A stretch of DNA of 37,685 nt from Dehalococcoidia bacterium (lineage in GTDB: Bacteria > Chloroflexota > Dehalococcoidia > SZUA-161), in contig JAUXAX010000016.1 of the NCBI GenBank assembly GCA_030619685.1, positions 1 to 37,685 on the forward strand, written 5' to 3'. The notes beneath the pieces were generated by a model. The model saw nothing but the letters and a program-made list of their open reading frames with translations. It was not told the origin of the DNA and did no database searches. Shown here piece after piece: positions 1-8,423 of the stretch (positions within the stretch are counted from its first letter, which is position 1; each line of letters starts with the position of its first letter). The translations under genes and the position numbers were made by a program.

Positions 1-958
1 GGAGAAGCCCTCGGTCAAGCATCCAAGCTGTTTGCCAGAAGAACATGTAAGCTACCTCGATTTCGATTGCTAGCTCTGCCAGCTTATCCTGTATCAGAGG
101 ATCACTGCTGACGGTTTGCCCGTTGTGCCTTGTCTCCTTGCTGCAGTACTGCAGCAACTCTTCGAAGGTTCGCCTGAAGCCTCCTATGGCGACTGCCAGC
201 CTCTCAAAGTCAAGGGCTACCATCAGGTAATGCCATCCTCGGTTCATCTCCCCCACGATGTTCTTCTTAGGTGCCCTCACATTGTCGAAGAATACCTCGT
301 TAAAGGAATGAAAGCCCAATATGTTGATCAGGGGACGAATCGTAACGCCCTTCGACCTGTTATCTACAATGACTAGCGAGATTCCCTTGTGGGGAGGGGC
401 AGTGGGGTCTGTCCTGACACTCATCCAGGCATAGTCCGATACGTGAGCGCCGCTGCTCCAAGTCTTCTGGCCATTGATGACAAGGGCATCGCCATCCTCT
501 ACAGCACTGGTCTTGATCGAAGCAAGGTCAGAGCCGGCGTTGGGCTCGCTATATGCCAGCCAGAACCTCACCTCTCCCTTGGCTATCCTGGGTAGCCATT
601 CCTTCTTCATTTCATCGCTGCCGAAGCGCCTAATCGTAGGGCCCGAGATTAGCACGCCGATGTCAGCGATAGGCGCCCTGTAGTAGCTCATGCGTTCGTA
701 GAAGATAGCTTGTTCAACATATGAGCGGCCCGCACCGCCGTATTCCTCGGGCCATGAAACGGCAAGCCAGCCCTTCTCCGCCAACCGGCGCCTGAACCTC
801 TCAGCAACGGGCGTGATCTCCTCCAAATCTGGGATTGCGCCGTACCCGCCTGGCCAGTAGAGACTTTCCTCTGTCCAGTCAGCAGGGAGTTCCCTCCGTA
901 TGAACTCATCGACCTCTCTTCGAAATGCCTCTTCTTGCTCGCTGAACCGAAAATCCAT
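1..958 (-). CDS. Acyl-CoA dehydrogenase, C-terminus cut by window edge
   Basis: Flavin-dependent alpha,beta-desaturation of an acyl-CoA. The reading frame opens at ATG 958 (MDFRFSEQEEAFRREVDEF) and stays open to base 1, giving about 319 residues, so roughly the last 70-80 are missing. Family marks are the N-terminal helical segment, the flavin-contact block AYSEPNAGSDLAS, the INGQKTWSSGAH strand, and RPLINILGFHSFNEVFFDNV. The helix-G block ALDFERL carries a Glu where isovaleryl-CoA dehydrogenase has its catalytic base. It is the last visible gene of a five-gene minus-strand operon, 45 nt after the stop of a second, clearly paralogous dehydrogenase. Two adjacent dehydrogenases may act on different chain lengths or form a heteromer; substrate is not determinable here. 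Confidence 0.93.
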   Translation of the reverse strand, partial: MDFRFSEQEEAFRREVDEFIRRELPADWTEESLYWPGGYGAIPDLEEITPVAERFRRRLAEKGWLAVSWPEEYGGAGRSYVEQAIFYERMSYYRAPIADIGVLISGPTIRRFGSDEMKKEWLPRIAKGEVRFWLAYSEPNAGSDLASIKTSAVEDGDALVINGQKTWSSGAHVSDYAWMSVRTDPTAPPHKGISLVIVDNRSKGVTIRPLINILGFHSFNEVFFDNVRAPKKNIVGEMNRGWHYLMVALDFERLAVAIGGFRRTFEELLQYCSKETRHNGQTVSSDPLIQDKLAELAIEIEVAYMFFWQTAWMLDRGLL

Positions 959-1003
959 GCTCTTTTCCTCGTGAAGCCTCACCAACTCAAATCTGACCCA
1001 GGA

Positions 1004-2197
1004 TTACTGCTGCCGGGGCAGCCCCAGTCCCCTCATCGCGACAATGTTGCGCTGAATCTCGTTGGTGCCAGCGCCAACACCCACGGAGAGCGCGCTCAAA
1101 TAGGCCCGCATTATCCTAGCGTTCAGGACAGCCCATTTGGAGTCCATGTCCAGTTGCCCGTAAGGTCCCAGGACACGCATCCCCACATTGGCCAAACGTC
1201 GCAGCAACTCACTGGAGAACAACAGCGACATCGATGCTTCGTAGCTAGGATGGAGGTTCTTGCTGTACATCCAGGCGATGCGGTAGCACATCATGCGCAG
1301 TACCTCGTTTTCGACGGCCATTTCCGCCAGCTCATCCTTTATCAGGAGGTCGTTGGCGAGGGGGTCGCCATTGCGCTTCGCTTCCATGACATACTGCACC
1401 AGCTCATCAATAAGGCGCTGGCTTGCCGCGGCGGTGCCAATCAAGGAGCGCTCGAAGTCCAGGGCCATCACCAGTTGGTACCAGCCGTTGTTCTGCTGGC
1501 CTATCAGGCTATCCCTAGGAATGCGCACATCGTCAAAGAACACCTCGTTGAAGGAGTGGTGGTTCAGGATGTTTATCAGGGGGCGCACGGTGATCCCAGG
1601 GGTCTTCATGTCGGCGACAAACATGCTGATGCCCTTGTGCTTGGGGACATCGGGGTCGGTCCTGGCGCCGAGCCAGCAGTAGTCGGCGTAGTGGGCGTAG
1701 CTGCACCACGTTTTCTGGCCGTTGATCACCCAGTAATCGCCATCCTCTATAGCACGCGTTTGCAGCGAGGCAAGGTCGGACCCAGCATTGGGCTCACTGT
1801 ACCCTATACAGAAGACCGATTCGCCCTTGGCCACCTCGGTAAGGTACTTCTTCTTTTGCTCCTCGCTGCCAAACAGCATGAGCGCGGGCCCCACCCAGTT
1901 CACCGAGAGCTCGACCTCGATGCCTACCGGAGCCCTGCTGTAGTTCAACTCCTCGGTAAGTATAAGCCGTTTCAGGTGGCTCATCTCCAAGCCACCGTAT
2001 TCCTTGGGGTATGCTGGCGCCAGCCAGCCCTTCTGCCCCAGTTTGCGCTGGAACTCGCGGGAAAGTGCCCAAGACTCTTCAGTCTCTTCCCACAGCCCGG
2101 CATCGAGCTCAATCCACCTCCGCGGGATCTCCTTCTTCAGCCACTGGCGAACCTCCTGGCGGAAGGCCTCTTCGTCAGGGGTAAATGTGAAGTCCAT
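1004..2197 (-). CDS. Acyl-CoA dehydrogenase (IVD-like catalytic Glu position)
   Basis: Full-length 397-aa acyl-CoA dehydrogenase. Flavin-binding block YSEPNAGSD is at residues 133-141 and the C-terminal signature GTNEIQRNIVAMRGLGLPR ends the protein. The usual medium-chain catalytic Glu just before the C-terminal GT is replaced (GVGAGTNEIQ), while Glu249 in helix G (ALDFERS) matches the position used by isovaleryl-CoA dehydrogenase; that this residue is the base is inference from family knowledge. Start ATG 2197 is preceded by a purine-rich Shine-Dalgarno (aagggag). It lies 26 nt after the BKACE gene and upstream of another dehydrogenase, so it is part of the operon. A branched or short-chain acyl-CoA substrate is likely but not proven. 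Confidence 0.95.
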   Translation of the reverse strand: MDFTFTPDEEAFRQEVRQWLKKEIPRRWIELDAGLWEETEESWALSREFQRKLGQKGWLAPAYPKEYGGLEMSHLKRLILTEELNYSRAPVGIEVELSVNWVGPALMLFGSEEQKKKYLTEVAKGESVFCIGYSEPNAGSDLASLQTRAIEDGDYWVINGQKTWCSYAHYADYCWLGARTDPDVPKHKGISMFVADMKTPGITVRPLINILNHHSFNEVFFDDVRIPRDSLIGQQNNGWYQLVMALDFERSLIGTAAASQRLIDELVQYVMEAKRNGDPLANDLLIKDELAEMAVENEVLRMMCYRIAWMYSKNLHPSYEASMSLLFSSELLRRLANVGMRVLGPYGQLDMDSKWAVLNARIMRAYLSALSVGVGAGTNEIQRNIVAMRGLGLPRQQ

Positions 2198-2223
2198 GCC
2201 TCATCTCCCTTCCATCAGCTTGG

Positions 2224-3081
2224 TCAAATCTCGCGCACTTTCAAGATAGCTCTAGCCTCCTCAATCGTGGCTGGCTCCCTGCCAATGTCCCGAGTCATCC
2301 TCACAGCTTTTTCCACTAGCGGCCCATTTCCCTGCGCCATCTCTCCCGGCGACAGATAGAAGTTATCCTCAAGCCCGACCCTGATATTCCCACCTAGGGC
2401 AAGAGCGGTCGCTATCAAGAGCCATTGCTCCTGGCTGATACCTATCACCTCCCAGGCCACCTCAGGTGGGACCAGACTGGCCACATGGGCCAGGTTCCTG
2501 GCGGTGGCCGCCATCCCCCCCACTACACCCATTATCAAGCTCACTTGAAAATTGCTAAGCAGGCCCATATCCATAAGGGGGAATATGCTCTCCAGGTGCC
2601 CAAGGTCGAAGCACTCGCACTCCGGCTTGACGCCGTTCTTGTTCATGGTATCCAGGAAGAACATAATGTCCTCGAACGGATTATGAAAAACGACGCTGAA
2701 CACGAAACTCTTTCGTTTCGGGCTGTATTTAGCGTAGTTCATTGTCCCCATATTCAGTGCCGCGATCTCCGGTTTCAACTCCCGAATATGGCCGATTCTG
2801 GCGTCTCTCTCTACGAATACAGCCCCGGTGGAGAAGTTAATTATGATGGGGCACCTCTTCCTCACTTCCGCCATGATCTCCCGGAAAACCTCCACCCTCC
2901 ACGATGGGCTACCGTCATTCTCCCTGGCATGAATATGCACTACTGAGGCTCCGGCATTGTAGCAAGCCAGAGCTTCCTCAGCGATCTCCTGAGGTGTATA
3001 GGGAATCCAACTGCATTGGTCCCTGTTGGCCGCGACTCCGGTTAAGGCAGCCGTTATTACCACCTTGTCCTCTATACCCAT
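2224..3081 (-). CDS. Beta-keto acid cleavage enzyme (BKACE, DUF849)
   Basis: A 285-aa TIM-barrel enzyme of the BKACE family (founder Kce, 3-keto-5-aminohexanoate cleavage enzyme). Family members condense a beta-keto acid with acetyl-CoA and cleave it to acetoacetate plus a new acyl-CoA. The N-terminal strand with TAALTGVAANRDQ, the metal motif H49-x-H51 followed by Arg53, and the late Glu238-Asp239 (GLEDN) match the zinc ligands and active site of the family. Length is typical. It sits 15 nt after the crotonase stop and 26 nt before an acyl-CoA dehydrogenase, so it is cotranscribed with beta-oxidation-type genes. The specific keto acid cannot be read from sequence; context suggests a keto acid arising from acyl-CoA breakdown. 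Confidence 0.9.
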   Translation of the reverse strand: MGIEDKVVITAALTGVAANRDQCSWIPYTPQEIAEEALACYNAGASVVHIHARENDGSPSWRVEVFREIMAEVRKRCPIIINFSTGAVFVERDARIGHIRELKPEIAALNMGTMNYAKYSPKRKSFVFSVVFHNPFEDIMFFLDTMNKNGVKPECECFDLGHLESIFPLMDMGLLSNFQVSLIMGVVGGMAATARNLAHVASLVPPEVAWEVIGISQEQWLLIATALALGGNIRVGLEDNFYLSPGEMAQGNGPLVEKAVRMTRDIGREPATIEEARAILKVREI

Positions 3082-3096
3082 AGATACTCCTTCTCG

Positions 3097-3882
3097 CTAT
3101 TTTCCCTTCCAGACTGGGTCACGTTTTTCCATGAAAGCGGCGATACCTTCAGCCACGTCTTCAGCCTGCGTATTGATCGCCAGCATCGACGACAGGTACT
3201 CCAGCGCCTTCTCATACTCCATGTCCCGCATGGTGTAGAAGGCCCTTCTGCCAAGCCTGAGGGTGGCTGGACTCTTCTGAGCGATCTTCTGGGCGATTTC
3301 GTCAACTTTGGCATCGAGTTGGTCTCTAGGCACAACGTGATTCACCAGACCGAGCTGCATTGCCTCCTGGGCATCAATCCTTCCCCCGGTCAGCATCATC
3401 TCCAGGAGCCGCTTCGGAGCAGAAGTAAACCGTAGCAAGGTCGCCATGACTATATAGGGGAAGAGTCCAACGTTTATCTCCGGTGTCCCGAACTTGCAGT
3501 CCTCGGCGGCGATGACTATGTCACAAGCAGCTGCCAAGCCAAGCCCTCCGCCCAAGGCGTGACCGTTTATCCGGCCGACCAGTGGTTTCTTCAGGCCGAT
3601 GATCATCTTGAAGAGTTCGGCAAACTTCCTCTGCTCCTCATGCCGTTCTATGAAGCTCGCCCCAGCAGCTAAAGACTCGCCAATATCAGCACCGGAGCAG
3701 AAGGCCTTCTCGCCGGCCCCGGTCAGCACAATCGCCACTACATTCGGGTCGTCGTCGTATCTCTTGAACGCATCCAGCAGCTCATTCATCATAGTCGGCG
3801 AGATTGCGTTTCTCTTCTCCTCCCGGGAAAGGGTGATCCTGCCGACTTTGTCCTTGGCCTCAACTGTTATCGCCTGATACAT
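3097..3882 (-). CDS. Enoyl-CoA hydratase/isomerase (crotonase) family protein
   Basis: A 261-aa crotonase. The oxyanion-hole segments are AFCSGADI (residues 60-67) and HALGGGLGLAAACD (108-121). Of the two catalytic glutamates of classical enoyl-CoA hydratase, the second is present (Glu135 in GTPEINVG), but the first position is Gly115 (GGGLGLA instead of GGGCELA). It may therefore be an isomerase, hydrolase or unusual hydratase rather than a textbook hydratase. Start ATG 3882 follows an aggaggt-like site 10 nt after the carboxyltransferase stop. Its place between a carboxyltransferase and a BKACE in one operon recalls liuC/AUH in leucine degradation, which is inference only. Confidence 0.93.
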   Translation of the reverse strand: MYQAITVEAKDKVGRITLSREEKRNAISPTMMNELLDAFKRYDDDPNVVAIVLTGAGEKAFCSGADIGESLAAGASFIERHEEQRKFAELFKMIIGLKKPLVGRINGHALGGGLGLAAACDIVIAAEDCKFGTPEINVGLFPYIVMATLLRFTSAPKRLLEMMLTGGRIDAQEAMQLGLVNHVVPRDQLDAKVDEIAQKIAQKSPATLRLGRRAFYTMRDMEYEKALEYLSSMLAINTQAEDVAEGIAAFMEKRDPVWKGK

Positions 3883-3892
3883 TCAAAACCTC

Positions 3893-5464
3893 CTAAACGG
3901 GGTAAACACCGTGCTTTCTGGGATGCCGGAAGATCTTCTTGTCCTTGGTACGCTCAAGGGCACGGAACAAAACCTTCCTGGTTTCCCTGGGATCAATCAC
4001 ATCGTCCACCAGGCCTAGCTTGGCTGTCTTGTCGATGGTGATGTGCGGCCTTATGTCTTTGGCGAGTTCCTCCACCATCTCAGCAGGCTTCTCAGCGCCC
4101 TCCAACTGCTTTCTGGCAATAATGGACACCATTCCTTCAGCACCCATAACCGATATCTCGGCTCCGGGATAGGCAACCAGCAGGTCGGGGTCAAAGGCCC
4201 TGCCACACATGCCATAGTATCCTGCCCCGTATGATTTTCTGACAACCACGGTAAGCTTGGGAACGGTAGCTTCGGCTACGACGTGAACCATCTTGGCACC
4301 GTGCCTGATTATGCCTGACTTCTCCGCCCGGGAACCCACCATAAAGCCGGGGACATCGGAGAGGAATAGGAGCGGGATATTGAAGGCATCGCAGAGCCAG
4401 ATATGCCGGGCGGCTTTGTCGGAAGCATCTACGTCGATGATACCCCCCAAAAACGCGGGGTTACTTGCGATAATCCCCACCGGGTATCCGGCCACCCTCC
4501 CCAGACCTACAATGATGTTCCTGGCCCATCTGGGCTTGATTTCGAAGAAGTAACCGTCATCCGCAATGTACCTAATGAGATCGTGCATGTCGAAAACTTC
4601 CCAGGAATTATCTGGAATAACACCCAAAATGCCGTCATCAATCAGGGCCATAGGGTCTCCCGACCATTCTGCTCGAGGTGGTTTCTGGTCGCAATTCTGG
4701 GGGAAAAAGGATAGGTATTGCCTTATTGCTTTGATACATTCCTCATCCGAATCTACCTCCAGGTCCCCGCAGCCGCTGGTCTCGCAGTGAACCCTGGAAC
4801 CTCCCAGTTTGTCGTCTGTCAAATCCTCGCCTATCATCATCCTGACCAGTGCCGGCCCCCCCAGGCCCATGGCGCTGGTGCCTTTCACCATAGGGACGAA
4901 GTCGGAGAGACCAGGGATGTAGGCAGTGCCAGCGTAGCCCGGTCCCATCATAGCCGCGACCAAGGGAATCACGCCGGACATCAGCGCTTCCTCCTTGAAC
5001 AGGTAACCTGTATCGGCAAAGAAGGGTATCCTTTCCATAGTGAATCCGCCGCTGCCCAAGCGGGCACCCCCAGAATCCACCAGCCATATCATTGGTATTC
5101 TATGCTTAAGAGCAGTCTCTCTTATTCTGGTCACCTTGAACTCGTTGATCACGCCCATTGAGCCGCCTCTCACCGTGAAATCGTAGGCAGCGACGGCTAC
5201 ATCTCTGAGCATATTTCCATCGTTTATCTTGCCGTAGCCTGTAATAACCCCATCAGCCGGGACAAGCTCAGTAGCACCCACCTCGTTGCCAAGCATGCCA
5301 ACTTCAACAAAGGTGTCCATTTCAAATAGCAGGGCAAGCCTCTCACGGGCAGTCAGTTTCCCCCTCTCGTGTTGTCGGTTGACAGCCTTCTCCCCACCCA
5401 TCTTCTCGATTTCACGACGCAGGACCGAAAGCTTCTCAACTTCCTCTCTCATCCTGTCACCCAT
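3893..5464 (-). CDS. Acyl-CoA carboxylase, carboxyltransferase (beta) subunit
   Basis: A 523-aa biotin-dependent carboxyltransferase of the PccB/MccB/AccD group, which transfers carboxyl from carboxybiotin to an acyl-CoA. The N-half has KLTARERLALLFE and GGSMGVINEFKVTRIRE followed by WLVDSGGARLGSGG; the C-half has GAGYYGMCGRAFDPDLL and ISVMGAEGMVSII, the two oxyanion/CoA-binding regions. No biotin carboxylase or biotin carrier gene is in the window, so these must be encoded elsewhere (or it works as a decarboxylase subunit). The start at 5464 is fixed by aggaggt five nt upstream; an in-frame ATG four codons later is less well placed. It is the first gene of the minus-strand operon. The GAGYYGMCG form is common in methylcrotonyl-CoA-type carboxylases. 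Confidence 0.94.
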   Translation of the reverse strand: MGDRMREEVEKLSVLRREIEKMGGEKAVNRQHERGKLTARERLALLFEMDTFVEVGMLGNEVGATELVPADGVITGYGKINDGNMLRDVAVAAYDFTVRGGSMGVINEFKVTRIRETALKHRIPMIWLVDSGGARLGSGGFTMERIPFFADTGYLFKEEALMSGVIPLVAAMMGPGYAGTAYIPGLSDFVPMVKGTSAMGLGGPALVRMMIGEDLTDDKLGGSRVHCETSGCGDLEVDSDEECIKAIRQYLSFFPQNCDQKPPRAEWSGDPMALIDDGILGVIPDNSWEVFDMHDLIRYIADDGYFFEIKPRWARNIIVGLGRVAGYPVGIIASNPAFLGGIIDVDASDKAARHIWLCDAFNIPLLFLSDVPGFMVGSRAEKSGIIRHGAKMVHVVAEATVPKLTVVVRKSYGAGYYGMCGRAFDPDLLVAYPGAEISVMGAEGMVSIIARKQLEGAEKPAEMVEELAKDIRPHITIDKTAKLGLVDDVIDPRETRKVLFRALERTKDKKIFRHPRKHGVYPV

Positions 5465-5943
5465 TTTCTACCTCCTCTAACCTTGATGAGAAATACAAAT
5501 CCTACCTTGCTGATTCGATCATCTACGAATCAGAGGCACTCTTCGAGAAACAAACGTCATCCCTGACCGTACCTAGCTGATACCCCCACAAGACATCTTG
5601 CCTGGGCCAGTGGCGCAGGCTGCCCTATACTAATACTGGGCCTGAGGTTTGTAAAGTCTCCATCAGCCACTTTGTCAAAGGTTGCAGCCCGCCCTGGGAG
5701 GACCGGCATATGGAACACTGACCCGGACACGAAAGGTTACCTCACACACGGTCTCTGCAAATCACCCAGCTTATTGAGGAAACAGTAATTTATTACTAGG
5801 CGAGTTGCATGGCGGGTTGGAAAAATCGGTGATTCTTAATGTCAATGCTGATTGCAGTGTAGCTAGCGAGGTGCCAGTTTCCTCTTGGGTGTGATGCCCA
5901 CGTGATGCACAAACGAAGCTATCGAACTTTACAGTCCCTCTCG
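5465..5943. other. Intergenic region upstream of the acyl-CoA operon
   Basis: This 479-bp stretch holds no convincing gene on either strand. It separates the start of the acyl-CoA operon from the 3' end of the CrtC-like gene, which is transcribed toward it. It must contain the operon promoter (candidate listed separately) and any terminator of the lipoprotein gene. I see no clear terminator hairpin with a T-tract. Confidence 0.6.
5650..5678 (-). promoter_or_regulatory. Candidate sigma70-type promoter for the acyl-CoA operon
   Basis: On the minus strand a perfect TTGACA (5678-5673) is followed after 17 nt by TTTACA (5655-5650). A shifted alternative uses TTTACA as -35 and TAGTAT 17 nt later. 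Either gives a 5' leader of about 150-185 nt to the carboxyltransferase start. The -35 is strong but both -10 elements are weak, so this is a candidate only. Confidence 0.35.
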
Positions 5944-6981
5944 CTAACTCCCAGGAGGCGGGACCAATTCAGCATATCCGAGCCCGGTGACAGCCTCGCC
6001 GTTCAACTGACCGGATACAGTTGTGCCTCCCTCCCAGAAGTCTAAGGCGATGTGCTCATAACCTTCGAACACTCTGATTTCCTGTTCGGCATAGCGCGCC
6101 CTAATCTCTAGATCCAGATCGTGGGCCTCCTCTCGAAGTCGCCAGAGTACCCCATACTCCTTGCCAGTCTGCGGGGAAACCCATGAATCCAGCATGTCCA
6201 ACTCAAGGTCCACAGTATGGTAGATCGACTCGTCGGAGAATATCATGGTCAGATCACGAGAATAAACGGATCGGTCGGGGTTGACGATCTGCCAGAAGAT
6301 GATCTCGGTATCATTGTCTAGCTGAACGGAGAACCAGTCCCAGCCTTTCTCAGCCATGGATTCCATCCACTGATGATCCATCCAGCCAATCCCTTCGACA
6401 TCAATAGTCCTTCCCGCAACCTCGATCTCGCCCTCGACCTCGAGCCGGGAGAGAGAGTAGTAGTAGGTGCTCCCCTCCGTCCATTCGATCAAACCGTCGC
6501 CGCCCACCATAAGGGGGAGCTTCTGAGAAACAAGGTCGAGATTGAGGCCTATGTCTGTACCCTTCGCTTCAAGATGGTAGGAAAGCGAATCGGGGGTGCT
6601 CCGATACCAGCGGTCTGAGTCACCCCAGCGAAGGTCAAGACCCCCCTCTGCGTAGTCAGGAGTAGCGCCGATTAGCTCCTCGAGACTGGGCACCTCCTGA
6701 TAGAAAGTCTCTGCCTCCAGGTCGTAAATCGAGATGATCTTTAGTGCGGGACGGAAGTAAGCCACCATGGCTGTGTATTCCCGGCCCTCGGAATCCATCA
6801 GGTTTGAATTCAAATACCACCACTCCACTGCAAACTCGGGGTGGGCTCCTTCATCTTCCGGGAAGTGTACTTGCAGGGGGCCGTACGGCTGGGATTCCTC
6901 TTCTCCACGGCAACTGGGAAATAAGACCAACAGGGCAGAAACCGTTATTATCAGCACCAAGACAAGAATTCGGTACTTCAA
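5944..6981 (-). CDS. Secreted CrtC/AttH lipocalin-like lipoprotein (predicted hydrolase)
   Basis: About 345 aa. The family motif AHPEFAVEWWYLNSNLMDSEG, the GIGWMDHQWM block and the QLDN-type strand identify the lipocalin-like CrtC/AttH fold (carotenoid hydratase-like, often called predicted secreted hydrolase). The start is moved to TTG 6981 because it has ggaggt five nt upstream; the longer frame from ATG 7029 adds 16 residues without a ribosome site. From the TTG start the protein begins MKYR, then a hydrophobic run and a lipobox-like FPSC with Cys24, so it is probably exported and lipid-anchored. It is a single minus-strand gene between the acyl-CoA operon and an alpha/beta hydrolase gene. 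Substrate unknown; lipid or isoprenoid ligands are plausible for the fold. Confidence 0.82.
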   Translation of the reverse strand: MKYRILVLVLIITVSALLVLFPSCRGEEESQPYGPLQVHFPEDEGAHPEFAVEWWYLNSNLMDSEGREYTAMVAYFRPALKIISIYDLEAETFYQEVPSLEELIGATPDYAEGGLDLRWGDSDRWYRSTPDSLSYHLEAKGTDIGLNLDLVSQKLPLMVGGDGLIEWTEGSTYYYSLSRLEVEGEIEVAGRTIDVEGIGWMDHQWMESMAEKGWDWFSVQLDNDTEIIFWQIVNPDRSVYSRDLTMIFSDESIYHTVDLELDMLDSWVSPQTGKEYGVLWRLREEAHDLDLEIRARYAEQEIRVFEGYEHIALDFWEGGTTVSGQLNGEAVTGLGYAELVPPPGS

Positions 6982-7405
6982 TTCATACCTCCCCAAATGG
7001 AATACACAGACAATGGAACCTGGAAACATGAACTGGCAGACATTCAGTTAGGATTTCACATTTCAACTCGCATGTCAATAGCAATGGAGCCCTGTGCTGA
7101 ACAGATTAATGTCAAACCCACAGCGGCTTGACAGGTGGCATGGGAGGAAGATAACGTATTGATGTTGATAACGAAAGCGCCGAAGAGCTTCTAGATTTGG
7201 CCAACAAGAGGGTGATATCCGCTTCTCCCTCAATCACGACAGAACCAGGATCAACACCTGAAAAGGCCTCATTCTTGGGTAATCATGTCCCAAACGCCGT
7301 CAATCGACTTCGGTTACCGTGCCGTCAGCTTTGACACTGCCTTTCCACTGCCAGCCAAGATCCGTGTTTGATACGGTATGTCCTATGAAGCGGTGACACG
7401 AACAC
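6982..7405. other. Intergenic region with two unassigned short frames
   Basis: No supported gene. Two start-less coding-like stretches are visible. One on the minus strand ends at the TGA at 7300-7302 (reads HRFIGHTVSNTDLGWQWKG near its middle). The other, on the plus strand at about 7155-7330, reads DVDNESAEELLDLANKRV. Neither has a start codon with a ribosome site or a recognisable family, so they may be decayed genes or chance. Confidence 0.4.
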
Positions 7406-8263
7406 TCAGGATTGGTCTTGAGACGTTACGGGGACAGGCGTCGGCTGTTTCAGGAAGTCTATGACTAGTTGGTTAAACTTGTCAGGCTTCTCCAGCTGGG
7501 GTATGTGACCACACGTTTCCAATATATGTAGCTGCGAATCCCTGATTAGTCTATGCGCCCTTTGTGCCTGAGAAACTGGGAAGGTCCTGTCCTTCTTACC
7601 GTGGATGATCAGCGTAGGCACTGCGATCTCCAGCAATTTGTCTAGGAAGAAGTACCGTTGGCCTCCCACACCGAAACTGTTTTTGTATGTGGAGACGCGT
7701 GCATATGTGGCTCCGGGCATATTGCGCACGTGGTATGCTTCGTCGACCAGCTCGTCGGTAATGAACCGAGAATCATAGACCGCCGCTCTCCATCCCCAGC
7801 GCACTCTTCTCCTGGTTGGCCTGCTAAAGAACTCAAGCAGAAAGAAGGGCAGACTCAGTACAACCTTTGCTGCAAATCCTGTTTCCTTGCCCAGAGAAGC
7901 ACTATTCGCCAGAACCAGTTTCTCTATTCTCTCAGGAGATCGTATAGTCAGCCCGAGGGCGGTGCCGCCCCCAAAGCACTGACCAACCAGGCTGGCTCGG
8001 TTCAGCTGTAAGGCATCCATGAAATGTTCCAGGAAGTCTACGTAGTAGTCCAAAGTGTAGTTGGTCTTGGGCTTGTCGCTATGTCCGTATCCGACCATAT
8101 CCAAGGCGTATACACGGTGATGCTGGGAAAGAGGGTCAACAGTGAACTTCCAGTCAAAGACACCAGCACCGACACCGTGAATCAAGATAACCGGTGATCC
8201 CTCACCCCCCACGAGATAGTGGGTATTGACTCCATCCACCTCTATGTATTTGCTATCAATCAT
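7406..8263 (-). CDS. Alpha/beta hydrolase with Cys nucleophile
   Basis: A 285-aa alpha/beta-hydrolase of the MhpC/epoxide-hydrolase-like group. HG oxyanion motif (HGVGAG) is at residues 29-34. The nucleophile elbow reads G94-Q-C96-F-G98, with Cys in place of the usual Ser or Asp. Asp225 (HGKKDRTFP) and His253 (CGHIPQLEKP) complete a triad. Cys nucleophiles in this fold are best known from dienelactone hydrolase. Overall the sequence looks like meta-cleavage-type hydrolases, so the activity is uncertain. Start ATG 8263 is well supported by aaggaggt five nt upstream. A PNPOx-fold gene lies about 160 nt upstream on the same strand. Confidence 0.9.
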   Translation of the reverse strand: MIDSKYIEVDGVNTHYLVGGEGSPVILIHGVGAGVFDWKFTVDPLSQHHRVYALDMVGYGHSDKPKTNYTLDYYVDFLEHFMDALQLNRASLVGQCFGGGTALGLTIRSPERIEKLVLANSASLGKETGFAAKVVLSLPFFLLEFFSRPTRRRVRWGWRAAVYDSRFITDELVDEAYHVRNMPGATYARVSTYKNSFGVGGQRYFFLDKLLEIAVPTLIIHGKKDRTFPVSQAQRAHRLIRDSQLHILETCGHIPQLEKPDKFNQLVIDFLKQPTPVPVTSQDQS

Positions 8264-8423
8264 TGCTGACCTCCTTCACATCGGTTCAGGATGCTTCCAA
8301 AGGTCCTCACCCTCTCCGTGGGACATTGTACGGAATACCCCAATGAAACACCGGCGTGGCCCAAAGAAGAACATCAGCAAAGACTATTGCCGCGATGCTG
8401 CACCGCCAGCCCTGCGCCCTATC

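Noticed and set aside
935..2359. 474-codon plus-strand frame
   Set aside because: It is the antisense shadow of the acyl-CoA dehydrogenase gene, which has full family motifs on the minus strand; the plus-strand product is low-complexity and matches nothing.
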